A DNA stretch of 27,554 nucleotides from Trichomonas tenax. Its lineage: Eukaryota; Parabasalia; Trichomonadida; Trichomonadidae. Positions 1 to 9,049 of the stretch are shown in pieces; the first letter of the stretch is position 1; every line of letters starts with the position of its first letter. The notes beneath the pieces are model-generated. The model was not told the origin of the DNA. It saw only the letters and a list, made by a program, of their open reading frames with translations, and did not search any database. The DNA lies in assembly GCA_023091735.1 (NCBI GenBank), contig JALKBU010000696.1, positions 1-27,554 on the forward strand, written 5' to 3'. The translations under genes and the position numbers were made by a program.

Positions 1-378
1 ACTTATACCACTGGATAGACAACTATCAATATGTACATGAAAGTACTTTCAAATCGAAAAAATATTGATCAGATAAAAAGTTATGAAGGTCGCGGGACTA
101 CACCGTAGAAGGAAAAATTTTCCCAGTGACAAATAACCCAATTATTCTTGCTTTTATTTCCTCTTATGTTTATGCGATTTGAAGTCTATATATAACGAAT
201 CCATCAAAAAATCCAACTTAGGAAATATATATTTGAACACAACAACTATAAAATATTTAAAATTCCTAATTTAAAATCTAACACTAAAATCTCAATAAAA
301 TATATGAAACATATATATATGGACAAATATTAGAGTTATATCTTGGGAATTGATTGTTTAAACATTAATATTATTCAA
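1..378. other. Spacer downstream of the CHD-like pseudogene; no gene seen
   Basis: AT-rich sequence at the window edge, 3' of the minus-strand remodeller relic. I see no open frame with protein-like composition, no tRNA-like fold and no repeat. A short GC-richer patch near 88-115 stands out only slightly. A gene starting left of the window could use it as a promoter, but nothing here shows that. Confidence 0.5.
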
Positions 379-2502
379 CTATTGAATAGATAAAAATTCA
401 TCATCATAGTTAGACAATATCTGAATAAGCTTTTCTCGAATCGGTATTACTTCTTGCGCTGGATTATGTGATATTTCGAAGAATGTGTTTGAATCCATGT
501 ATATCTTCTTTCCTTCGATGCATTCGCGGACGATATCACTGAAATGAATGGTCGTCATAATCGGGCCTGATTCAGAAGATGATGGGTGAACATTCTGCTT
601 TGAATGAAATTCCTTCTTTTCTGTTTCGACACTTATCTGCCTAGATGACGCATTTGTAGTTTCATGGCGAGCAATCAATCTGATTCCGCGATTGCGTTTC
701 AATGCGATCACTGATGTCTTGAAAAGCTTAGTTTTGTATCCATCGAGTTCTGAAGCACCAGGAAGTTTCTGAATGAATCGAACTACAATAGGATTGATGA
801 GTCCAAACAACTCATGACCAGGAATGTTTGAAGCAGATGTCATGAAAGTTTGGTCCAAATTTTCTCTAATAAGACGATTAACTTCGCTCCAACTTTCGTC
901 TGGTGAGTTGCTTGTTGCAGTGATCATTGTGTTGCTGCACATAGTGACAATGAATGATGGATGATCCTCAGATTCCTTGATGAAGCAATCAAAGTTCTCA
1001 TTCTTGGAATTGACTGTAAGAGAGATCCGTGATGCGAATCCGGAAGGATATATAAAGTCTTTATTATAGAATGTTTCCTTATGTACAATACGGCCCAAAC
1101 TGTGGAGAGTCTGACCAACACCGAGATTGCAAGGAAGTTCGAGATCAAAAGAATCATCATGTGGAGAACTTCCTGCTTTTGATTCTGCAGACTTTCCGAT
1201 ATTAGAAAATACGCCTTTTATGTGATGACGGATTTGATTTGAAGAGCTTTTCGCTGGTTGATCGAAGAGTTGTCGAATAACAATTGATCTGAAGTATGCT
1301 GATTCAATGCCCCATGTTCGAAGAGAAACGAACATTGCAATGTCTTCAGCAAGAAGATTTTCTTTGTTCTCAATGAGCATTTTCTGAGCGCGATTTGCAA
1401 GAGATGTTCGTTCAATGAAATGTTCGATGAATTGAACAGTGGTAAGAGGTATTACTGTATGCAATCGCAGTGTGTTGTTCTTATTAATACATGACCAAAT
1501 TGAATCAAATGTTTGCTTATATTTTTGGATATTTTCGTTCTTGATGATATTTGTGTAATCTTCAATGTTTTCAAGACCGAAATTTTGTATTGCTGATGCA
1601 ACTTCGAGTTGTTCCGTTTGTGAAAGTGTGATGCTGTGTGGAGTATCAAATAGATTCTCTAATGCAACAATATGATGATTCGTGAGTTCGTTTGGATAAT
1701 TCATATCATTAAAACGTGGAATTAGACTCTCAACAAGTTTCTCGAATCTGCTCAAACACTCATTGTGTGAAGGAACTATTCCATTTGACCATTTATAGAC
1801 TTTCTCTAGTCCAAGATCGTTATTGTGGAATCCAGTAAACCAGATCATTGAAATAAGTGTTTGATCATCGATATTTGTCCATCCTTCGGTAGGGAAAGGC
1901 GCAGGAATTGGTTGCATGAACATTCCTGATGGTATTTTGTTTGCAGATGCAACTAAACATGAAACACCAAGAAGAAGCTCCATACGTGAAAGCTGTGCGG
2001 ATAAAGTTCTGTTTGGCTTTGATGAGAACAATCGCGTCAATGTTAACAACATGTTTTCGCGATAGCTGTCTGGCCACGCACTGACGAAAGATGCATATAA
2101 ACCTGCGAGAAGTGGATGGCGTTCATTGTTGAATATGTGGAGAAGGATCTCAACAATAAAATAAGCTGTCTCTTTGATGGCCACCGGAGAGACAATCGCT
2201 CCCACGTTGGAACTGATTTGAGACCATTTTCCCCAACAGATGTGTCCGAGCTCGATAAGCAATAGATCAAAATCACTTTCGCTCCAAACAAATGAGAAAT
2301 CATCCTCTGTCATCTTCACGCCGCGCATATCTGGGATTTCGATGAATTTAGATATCACCACTTGATTCATGTTTGGTTTGATTCTTCCTTTCGACGTAAA
2401 TGTATAAAGTCTCATATCATCTTTGCGGTTCTGTTGATTTCCTTCATCACTGTCGTGAATGACATTATCATCTTCATTGGATTCCTTAAATTCAATCTCA
2501 TT
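379..2502 (-). pseudogene. CHD-like relic, segment 5: SANT-like C-terminal part
   Basis: The frame is the same as segment 4 and is open from directly after the TAA at 2503, running through an acidic Asn/Asp/Glu stretch to the first Met at 2415. From Met 2415 it could also be an independent 678-residue protein. Residues 38-68 look like a SANT/Myb helix-turn-helix (FVWSESDFDLLLIELGHICW, then GKWSQIS) with Trp44, Trp61 and Trp64 spaced as in SANT domains. The CHD family carries SANT-SLIDE modules at this place. The remaining 600 residues are mostly helical without a domain I recognise, and contain no further stop. Good codon quality suggests recent decay, or that this part is still expressed on its own. 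Confidence 0.6.
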
Positions 2503-4105
2503 TTAGACTTCATAATCTTTTGTTGTTTCTTTATCGTTACGAATAATTGCAACTTCGATTTCTGAATCTAAATCATAATCAGAGGTAGTGCTGCTTTCTT
2601 TGTCATTATCTAATTCTTCATTTTCATCATATTCATATTCGTATTCATTATGGATTTCTTCGTCATCAGGAACAACACGACGACGTCTAATTGGTGTTAG
2701 ATCGAGTTCCATCTCCTGGCGACGGGTCAATCGCATGCGGATGATGTTCTTCTTAATGCAGCCGTTCTCCCAGTGACTCTCTTTCACGCGCTTGACACGA
2801 AGCTTTGTGCGCGTGAAGATAATTCCATTTTCGACTTTTGTCTCTTTCTTTATGACTTGACGAAGCATTCCTCGATCATAAACTGACTCATCAATGACAG
2901 AACCAGGGCTTTGCGTGGAAAGTCTCGTGCGCTTGTAGCTTTTGATGAGTTCTTCTCTCTTCTTTTTCTCCTCTTCTTTGCGCAACTTTTGATTTTTTTC
3001 TTCTTGCTTCTTGAGACGCCACTTTTCTCTTCTTTCAGCAATTCGTCTCTCCTTTTCTTCTTCTGTTTCTTCCTTCTTTTTCGACTTGTGCTTTGATTCT
3101 TTATATTCGTTGTTATCATCGTCATCTTTATTTTCAGATATTTTCTTCTTTTTCTCTTTATCATGGTTTTCCATTAATTTCATTTTGTTCTTTGCTTCTT
3201 GTTCCTCCATTAATTCACGCGCAGCTTTTTGCTTCTTTGATTCCTTGTGATGCCTCTTCTTTCGTTCTTTCATTTCTGTCTCTTTTGGTTTTTCAATTAA
3301 TTCGATTTCATCTTTTTCTTCTCTTTCATTCACTTTTTCTTCAACTGAATCTTTCTTCTTTGATGGACGTCCTGGTCCTCTCTTCTTCTCTTCTGGTTTC
3401 TTATTTTCATCTTCTTTTAATTTTTCGTCTTTTGTTGGTTTCTCAGATTTCTTTTGATAACTTTCTAAATCACTTGGAATTGCGTTATCTGATTCATGTA
3501 TTTGTTTTTCTTGTTCTTTTTGTTTCATTTCGATTTGCTTTTGACGTTTTTCTTCCTTCTTTTTAGCTTTCTCTTCTTCCTTTTTCTTCTTTTCGTTTTC
3601 TTTCTTTGTCCTTTCAATTTCTTCTTTCATTCGAAGATCATTCTGTTCTTGTATATGTTGGTCCATAACATGCGGTTGGAAGTCATGCGTGGCCTCATCA
3701 AGCTCCTTGAAAGTCGTTCTTGGATCATTACACAAGAATTCGAACTGTGGACAAAAATCATTCTTTGCCAGTTCTCTAAAAACTTCACGCATTGGGCGTA
3801 AAACACATTCACGAGCGTAATTGAAGATATCATCAATATCAACATCATCGTCAACATTTTCACGCGGGAAAATATATTCTTCATGCGTGTATGATGAAAC
3901 AAGTCTCAAAAGAGGAATTGGCCTTGATCCTTCAACATAATTTCCTTTGAAATATTTCAAGTATTCTTTCGTTCCATCGGGAATAACAACAAAGTCTGGA
4001 TTGAATACCATCCAGTTAACAGGTCCTTTAACATGAAGAATAGTTAATGGCCAGTCAATGATTTCATTTGGAATCGAGCGATAATAAAGCGGAACGACAG
4101 AGACT
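2503..4105 (-). pseudogene. CHD-like relic, segment 4: decayed SNF2 lobe 2, charged coiled tract and AT-hook
   Basis: The protein sense enters this frame near 4100; the first Met at 4011 is internal. Upstream of and across that Met, PLTILHVKGPVNWMVFNPDF continuing into VVIPDG parallels the SNF2 motif V/VI region (F-L-L-S-T-K-A-G-G-L-G-I-N-L then V-I-I-x-D). GSRPIPLLRLVSSYTHEEYI parallels the segment after motif VI (R-x-x-x-V-x-V-Y-R-L-V-x-x-x-T-V-E-E). The arginine finger motif HRIGQ is not recognisable. Residues 125-380 (counted from Met 4011) are almost entirely Lys/Glu, probably helical, with an AT-hook at about 209-220 (RGPGRPSKKK). The end is acidic and stops at TAA 2505-2503, after which the same frame stays open. 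Confidence 0.7.
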
Positions 4106-4481
4106 GTTTGAACGCGAAATCGATTGTATTTAAAAATTTTTCGTTCTCTGATATAATCAATGCTTTTTTATTGTTGAGAATGCAATATGCAACTAATCTC
4201 TGAAGATATTTCATCTTTCCTGTTGTTATATGCGTAGGCAAGAATGTATGTGGTAATTTATCAGGTGTTATCTGAATGTCAACTAATCTTTGCATTAATT
4301 TCGAGTATTTATTGAGTAGATTCGAATTTACAATATTATCAAGTTTATCAAATTCATCTTCTTCGATTCCTTCTTCTTCAATCATTGCAGAAATGTATTT
4401 TTCGTATTTATTGCGCTGATATGGTGTTGGTACCGATGCAATTCTGAAATTAGATTGCTTCTTAACGACATACTTTGATTT
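4044..4481 (-). pseudogene. CHD-like relic, segment 3: end of lobe 1 linker and start of SNF2 lobe 2
   Basis: The frame is open from the codon after a TGA at 4484-4482; the internal Met at 4385 is not the natural start. Upstream of it, FRIASVPTPYQRNKYEKYI matches the SNF2 segment between the two lobes (V-x-M-T-P-x-Q-K-x-Y-Y-x-x-I). Then come an acidic insert, LLNKYSKLMQRLVDIQ (family: N-L-M-M-x-L-R-K-x-C-N-H-P), and TTGKMKYLQRLV with KKALIISENEKFLNTI (family: S-G-K-x-x-x-L-x-x-L and V-L-I-F-S-Q-M-x-x-x-L-D-I-L). This is helicase motif IV with the usual FSQM changed to ISEN. The useful frame ends near 4100. Confidence 0.65.
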
Positions 4482-4777
4482 TCATAGAATTTCGAGTACA
4501 TTCCAAAAATTATTTCTTCATTTGGATCGCCTGTGAACTCGAAAGAGTGATTACGTAGATCCGGAAGCTTTTTAGGAGAAATATCAATTTGTCGATTAAA
4601 TTGTTGAAATTTGCGTACGAATTTCTTCAATTTATTGTCAATTGCATTCTCGATCGTGCAGTACTCGATGTTTAAGCCTTTCCATTTAACAACAGCATAT
4701 TCTTGATTATCTTGTGTGAAATATGACAAAACATACTCTGGTTCTGCAAACAATGGGTTTAGAAAGACTAAGCCTTT
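4382..4777 (-). pseudogene. CHD-like relic, segment 2: second chromodomain
   Basis: The frame is open from just after a TAG at 4780-4778, so it overlaps segment 1 by a few bases and has no ATG at its beginning. The stretch EYAVVKWKGLNIEYCTIENA matches the most conserved part of CHD chromodomain 2 (Y-L-V-K-W-K-G-L-x-Y-x-x-C-T-W-E), with the final Trp lost. A Lys/Phe/Gln-rich linker follows. Where a SNF2 protein would begin lobe 1 (the DYQ-x-x-G-x-x-W region and the GKT loop) there is nothing comparable. The last 35 residues of this frame look like noise, because the remodeller sense has already moved to the next frame near 4485. Confidence 0.65.
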
Positions 4778-4785
4778 CTAAACCC
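4755..4785. repeat. Perfect 12-bp inverted repeat, 7-nt loop, at a frame break
   Basis: GGGTTTAGAAAG at 4755-4766 and CTTTCTAAACCC at 4774-4785 are perfect reverse complements around a 7-base loop. On the coding (minus) strand the loop contains the TAG that ends segment 1 of the remodeller relic. Confidence 0.9.
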
Positions 4786-5325
4786 CAAAGCACTAAAAAC
4801 GCCGTAAATTTGTTCACCTTTGAAATAAATTTCGAAATCTTTTCTTTCAAGCCAAAGAAGGTGTGAATATGAAGAATCTCGTAACTTTGTGAGGAAAAGG
4901 AACTTTCCGTCCTCGATTTTGACTGAAATTATTTCATCGATGTGACTTGGAATAAAACTTTGGATTAGTTCTTGATTTGGATGATAAAAATCAATTAAAT
5001 GGTATTTACCATGGTTATTAAAGTTATTGTCGTGTACATAATTTGTTGAAAATGGCGTGATTCGTCTTTTCGATTGCGATGGATAGTAAATACTGTGTTG
5101 AGGTGCATTCTGAGTTGATAAACTTCTGGGGGATTGGTTCTGTGCTGCATTTATATGGTTTTGAACAGGTGTCATCATATCCCTTTTCATTGTTCCAATA
5201 ATAGGAACTTGAACATGTCGATATAGGTAGTTCATTCCTCTTATATGAAAGTTCCTTCCCAAGTATTCAGCTGGTGTTGGTCGCCTTGGTACAATATTCC
5301 CCGGATAAGGACGGAAACGTTCCAT
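4768..5325 (-). pseudogene. CHD-like relic, segment 1: N-terminus and first chromodomain-like fold
   Basis: This is the first of five segments of the broken remodeller and starts at an ATG. The first 110 residues are Pro/Asn/Gln-rich without a recognised domain. Around residues 125-170 the pattern IEDGKFLFLTKLRDSSYSHL, followed by LWLERKDFE, follows the chromodomain layout (Y-L-V-K-W-x-x-x-x-x-x-x-x-T-W-E), but the cage Trp and Tyr positions are only partly kept. The segment ends in a TAG that lies in the loop of a perfect 12-bp inverted repeat (4755-4785). The protein sense continues in another frame downstream. Confidence 0.6.
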
Positions 5326-5896
5326 ATTTTCATATTGACAACTGAAAAGAAAAACATCGTGATTTTGGGATATTTGTAGCTGAAGTTTAGTTTCTTTGAT
5401 GATAAGTCATTAATAGTGTTGTATTCTATATGATGTTTATATGCTAGATAATACTACAATGATCTATAGATAAATAATTAATTTAAAAGATTCCCGTGAA
5501 AAAATGACAAAAGTCAAAAAAGTGCAAAATTTTGTTTTGAAAATTCGAAATATGACAAAATTGTCACGTAAATTCATTCGCAAACAAATAACTCCTGTTT
5601 CGCAATATCCATTATAACATTTGTAGTTTGCAGAGGTGAATATCTATCATTACATAACTTTCCAGAATAGAGGTTTTCATTTTATCTTCATTTAGTGACA
5701 TCAAAAATATGCATTTTGTTGAACTAGTGGGATCAAAATATTGTTTCACTTGAAGAATTTTTGTAGAAAATTTTGAAACGAGAATAAAATTTTAAACATG
5801 AGTGGAAAACAGAATTTGAATAACTTATTTTCATAAAAAAATCTGAAAAAGAGGGGATGCAAAATATTTATTAGACACCATAAACTATATCTCAAA
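5326..5896. promoter_or_regulatory. Spacer and likely old promoter of the CHD-like gene
   Basis: This 571-bp AT-rich spacer lies between two minus-strand relics. Within 250 bp of the remodeller ATG it has ATGACAAAAGTC at 5504-5515 and the palindrome TGACAA-AA-TTGTCA at 5552-5565, followed at once by CGTAAATT. These resemble the TGACA/TGTCA words upstream of the intact genes in this window. The rest (5600-5896) shows no gene; its last part is the 3' flank of the ankyrin relic. Confidence 0.4.
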
Positions 5897-6952
5897 TCAT
5901 ATTGCACCTTTTGATTTAAGAAGAGCTCTGATTTGATCATTGTTTGCATCAGATAGAGCTGTTCTTTTAAATCGATCCTTTGCATTAAATATCAATTCCT
6001 GATTTTGAAAGAAGATATTCACATATTTCATAATTTCCACTATTGGAAGCTACAATTAAAGGTGTTTTATTATTATAACACTTTACATTCACATCAGAAT
6101 TTGGAAGACTTGATAAATATTTGACTGCTTCTAAATGATTTTGGTAACAATAGATATATAAAACTGTTCTTTTATCGCCATCTTTAGCAGATGGATCTGC
6201 GCCGCATTCAACCATAAATTTTGTCATTGCAAAATTAACTTTATAAGCTGATTCTGTGAATATCATGTGATTATATTTAATGACTTCATGATACTTTTCT
6301 TGGATTCTGTATTTGCATGCTTCAATGTCATTCTGGGCAGTGATTCGTTCAAAGATTTGATATATTTTATAAAAATTTTCTTTTTTTTTTGTAAGAGATT
6401 TCAGAGATTCTATGTTCGGATTTGGTGTATTTTAACAGCTTGTTGGGGACACTTGTCAACCTCATTGGAAATATTGGACTGAAATTCATTTAATTTGGAC
6501 CGAATTTCCTCAATTTTCAAGATTTGAAATTAGATTGGAGTTTGATGAATTTTGATCTGAAGTTGAACCAATTTTAGTAAAGCCATCTAATATGAATTGA
6601 AATATAGGAATGTTGAAAACTTTCGAAAGAGCCAAATAATTTCTTGAAGTTCTTGAATACTTTCAATGTGATTCACAGTGACATGAACAGTTTATGAAAA
6701 AGTGTAAAACTGTTCAACACTCAAAGAAGCGAAATCGAGGATTTTAGATAAATCTGATGGACTCCTTGATTTGTATAAATTATCGTCGTCAATGAATTTG
6801 TCGATGTTGGAAGCAATGGACTTCCAATCAGGACGAATTCCTGACATAAAAAATTGTGTAAAAAAATCGGCAAATGTCATAAATTTATCTCTCAATGCGA
6901 TGACTTTTACAACTTTATTGAAACGTATAATGTGAAAGCTATATATATCCAA
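5897..6952 (-). pseudogene. Broken BTB-like/ankyrin-repeat protein gene
   Basis: Several minus-strand frames join into one protein of about 340 residues with the trichomonad BTB-like plus ankyrin layout. From the ATG at 6952, a BTB-like segment contains DFFTQFFMSGIRPDW and ends SVEQFYTFS before a TAA. It continues in a second frame with NYLALSKVFNIPIFQFIL (about 6660-6515). A helical linker follows in two further frames (about 6515-6430, then 6430-6270). Ankyrin repeats come last: ECGADPSAKDGDKRTVLYIY, then NNKTPLIVASNSGNYEICEY. The final repeat shifts by one base near 5986 (INAKDRFKRTALSDAN, ending at TGA 5897). Intact relatives are thought to be protein-interaction adaptors. At least four independent breaks make decay more likely than error. 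It is divergent from the fluoride channel gene. Confidence 0.7.
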
Positions 6953-7040
6953 AATCAGACATGAGGATAAATATTAACTATCTACTGTGTTTAGCTTGTT
7001 CCTGTCTATCTCATAAAAAATGTTCTTAGAGCGAAAAAAA

Positions 7041-7084
7041 TTGTCATGTAAAATTTTTCTTGCCAAAAGTATTTTACATGACAA
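7041..7084. promoter_or_regulatory. Inverted repeat in the fluoride-channel promoter
   Basis: TTGTCATGTAAAAT at 7041-7054 and its exact reverse complement ATTTTACATGACAA at 7071-7084 flank a 16-bp spacer and end 37 bp before the channel ATG. The same CATGTAAA word occurs upstream of LSM2/UBR and the PDI-like gene, so this is more likely a promoter element than coding sequence. That also argues against an upstream start for the channel. Confidence 0.5.
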
Positions 7085-7121
7085 AACACTGAGCAAAGAT
7101 TTTGTCAGAAATCTGAGTGTA

Positions 7122-7496
7122 ATGGCTCTGACCGTCCTATATATAGCGATTGGAGGGGCAATTGGCGCAGTTTTCAGAGGCGTCATATGCATTCTCTTCG
7201 ATAAATGCTACAAAAAGAAATTCCCTTTAGCAGTTTTTCTTATCAATATAACGGCTGCGTTTGTATACGGTTTATGTTCTGAAGTCACGTTTAGAAAGTC
7301 ATATTCTAAAGATTTGCATGATGCAATCCTTACTGGTTTTTGTGGCGGATATTCAACTTGGTCAACAATGGCAAGTCAAACGTTTAAACTAGGAAGAAAC
7401 AAAGACTACTTAATAGCAGTTATAAACATACTTGCAAATCATATTGTTGGTTTCTTCTTTGCATGGGTTGGACAAGTTGTAGGAGAAAAGATATAA
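7122..7496 (+). CDS. crcB: CrcB/Fluc-type fluoride channel, single domain
   Basis: This 124-residue membrane protein is the normal length for a bacterial-type CrcB/Fluc subunit, which dimerises antiparallel to export F-. Four hydrophobic helices are visible. Family signatures are GGAIGAVFRG (residues about 9-18), the Asn of FLINITAAF in helix 2, TGFCGGYSTWSTM in the re-entrant helix 3 region, and a final helix containing NILANHIVGFFFAWVG. I chose the ATG at 7122 because homology begins there; the frame extends to an ATG at 7020, but that part runs through the promoter inverted repeat. Two positions normally Phe in the family (TTFSTF) are Trp and Met here. Fungal and plant FEX proteins are fused double-domain versions, so a single-domain copy points to bacterial descent. 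It is divergent from the ankyrin relic and convergent with the coiled-coil gene. Confidence 0.9.
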   Translation: MALTVLYIAIGGAIGAVFRGVICILFDKCYKKKFPLAVFLINITAAFVYGLCSEVTFRKSYSKDLHDAILTGFCGGYSTWSTMASQTFKLGRNKDYLIAVINILANHIVGFFFAWVGQVVGEKI

Positions 7497-7804
7497 TTGT
7501 TCTATATTTCTCTTTTTCTGTTACTTTTATGTTGTAATTCTATATTAATAAAGATATTCATGAAAAAATATTCAGAAGAATTTTATAACTCACGATGTAC
7601 ATTCAAAATTAGTTAAAGAAACGTATTTATAGGATCTATATATTCTGATTTTAACATTACATAGTCGAATGAAGAATTATATTAAATGAATTTTATATAC
7701 AATTATAAAATCAAAAACATTATATAGAAATTCAATAATCATAAGGTTTTAAACATTAAATTTAGAACATCAGGGTATAATAAACAAAAAAATAGAAATA
7801 TAGA
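7497..7804. other. Convergent 3' spacer
   Basis: The 308-bp AT-rich spacer between the fluoride channel (plus) and the coiled-coil gene (minus) should hold both 3' ends. AATAAA at about 7546-7551 lies 50 bp after the channel stop. No further gene is visible. Confidence 0.5.
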
Positions 7805-8881
7805 TTAATTATAAGCATCTCTATGTCTTCTGACACGTAATTCATGCTTCAGTCTTGCAATCTCACGCTTCATTCCTTCATTCTTTGTTCTAACTTCAGC
7901 CAAATGATTTTCATCTTGTTCTCTCTTGAGAAGAAGTTGCTCGAGTTTCTTATTCTGATCTTCGAGTTCTCTGTTTGTCTGTGTCTGCGTTTCAATTGCA
8001 ATGGACTTAGGAACAGAAGAAAGCAGACCTTGGTTGTCAACTAGCAAAGCATTAAGATGGATCTTCATGTTATTGCTGCTTGCATCAGAAGCCTTTTTAA
8101 CATCAGCAGCGCGTTTCATTGTTTCGTTTAATTTCGTTCTTAACTGATTCATTTCTCTTTCCTGTTTCTCTGTTTCTTTCTTGATCTTATCCTTGTGGTG
8201 GGACTCCATGAGATCGAGTTTTGAAGTGTATTCCTTCACTTTGAGTTGATAAGCATTTTCTTTATCTTCGAGGACGTTTATGCAGTCCTGGAGCTGTTCC
8301 TGAGCTCTCTGCAAGTTCTCTAGTCTTTCCTTCGTCTTCTCTTTGAGTGTTGCCTCTAAATGACGAATTTGTTCGTCTTCGAATTCTTGTGTTGCTGTGA
8401 TTTCGTTGTATGCGAGTTTAACATCGATATCCTGTGTCTGGACCGTTTTGTTCTTGACTCGTTCTATTTTCTCGCGAATTGCAGCGATTTTCTTGTCAAT
8501 TGGTGAAATTTCTTTTTCTATCTTTGTATTCATCCATGGCTCAACTTGGGAAAAGAACTCTTCAAACTCGTTATGTATTTGTTGTATCTGTTTTGTCTGT
8601 TCTTCGCCTAATTTCGCCATTTGAGCGTAATAGTCCGATTTTATTTCATTTAGCAGTGCATTTTTACTGACAAGAGTTCTTGCTTCCTTTCCCTTCTGTG
8701 CCAGGTCTTTTTGATCGTATTTGACGCATAAATTGTTGTATTTATCTTCAGCATCGACAATTTCGGCTTCAATGTATTGCAAATGGTTGTTAAGACGCAT
8801 TATTTCATCATCCATCAAGTTTGTCTCCGTTTGGATGCGAAATTGGAAAGTTTCAAGTTGTCTTTCTCTTTCAATAGTCAT
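7805..8881 (-). CDS. Long coiled-coil protein, function unknown
   Basis: From the ATG at 8881 this is a 358-residue protein that is nearly all amphipathic helix rich in Glu, Lys, Gln and Arg, with heptad-like spacing of Leu/Ile/Met from end to end. One less regular patch lies around the SSNNMKIHLNALLVDNQGLL segment. The C-terminus is basic (RLKHELRVRRHRDAYN). There is no signal peptide, membrane segment or enzyme motif. Such proteins in flagellates are often cytoskeletal or axonemal, but nothing here proves that. The frame is open upstream to about 9010 without another ATG. Codons just before 8881 still look protein-like (YVYEKWQ), so a non-ATG start, a lost 5' exon or a 5' truncation is possible. 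No standard trichomonad intron end is present upstream. Confidence 0.65.
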   Translation of the reverse strand: MTIERERQLETFQFRIQTETNLMDDEIMRLNNHLQYIEAEIVDAEDKYNNLCVKYDQKDLAQKGKEARTLVSKNALLNEIKSDYYAQMAKLGEEQTKQIQQIHNEFEEFFSQVEPWMNTKIEKEISPIDKKIAAIREKIERVKNKTVQTQDIDVKLAYNEITATQEFEDEQIRHLEATLKEKTKERLENLQRAQEQLQDCINVLEDKENAYQLKVKEYTSKLDLMESHHKDKIKKETEKQEREMNQLRTKLNETMKRAADVKKASDASSNNMKIHLNALLVDNQGLLSSVPKSIAIETQTQTNRELEDQNKKLEQLLLKREQDENHLAEVRTKNEGMKREIARLKHELRVRRHRDAYN

Positions 8882-9049
8882 TTGCCATTTTTCGTAAACG
8901 TATAATTGATTTGATTCGATTTTCTGAACCAAAAAGTAAAATTGATGATATTCGATTATGATAATTAATATATCTATTATTGGGGTATTTAAAATATTAA
9001 CTAATATCAAATGATTTCATTTTTCGATACCTCGAAAATACATAAACTT

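Larger units (their letters stand above)
379..5325 (-). pseudogene. Broken CHD-type chromatin remodeller (chromodomain-SNF2-SANT) lacking ATPase lobe 1
   Basis: Five consecutive minus-strand open segments read as one protein of roughly 1,600 residues, the size usual for CHD remodellers. In order they hold a chromodomain-like segment, a second chromodomain, the linker leading into helicase lobe 2, a decayed lobe 2, a Lys/Glu-rich tract with an AT-hook, and a SANT-like domain. Intact CHD proteins slide nucleosomes using ATP and bind DNA or histone tails in the nucleus. Here the frame changes near 4768-4777, 4481-4490 and 4100, and an in-frame TAA sits at 2503-2505. Independently of those breaks, the lobe carrying the Walker A and DEAH motifs is missing: only about 60 residues lie between chromodomain 2 and the start of lobe 2. 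A 5' spacer with promoter-like palindromes remains. Alternative: a diverged, catalytically dead paralogue plus assembly errors; the missing lobe would stay unexplained by errors. Confidence 0.75.

Noticed and set aside
2911..3801. Phe/Leu-rich plus-strand frames opposite the Lys/Glu tract
   Set aside because: They are complementary shadows of AAG/GAA-rich codons (CTT/TTC on the other strand) and have no independent features.
7020..7121. Upstream ATG extending the fluoride channel by 34 residues
   Set aside because: Family homology begins at 7122, and the extension translates a perfect inverted repeat that looks like promoter DNA.
8882..9040. A spliceosomal intron giving the coiled-coil gene a 5' exon
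   Set aside because: The region has GTATCG and TTCAG, but the conserved trichomonad ACTAACACACAG-type 3' end is absent.
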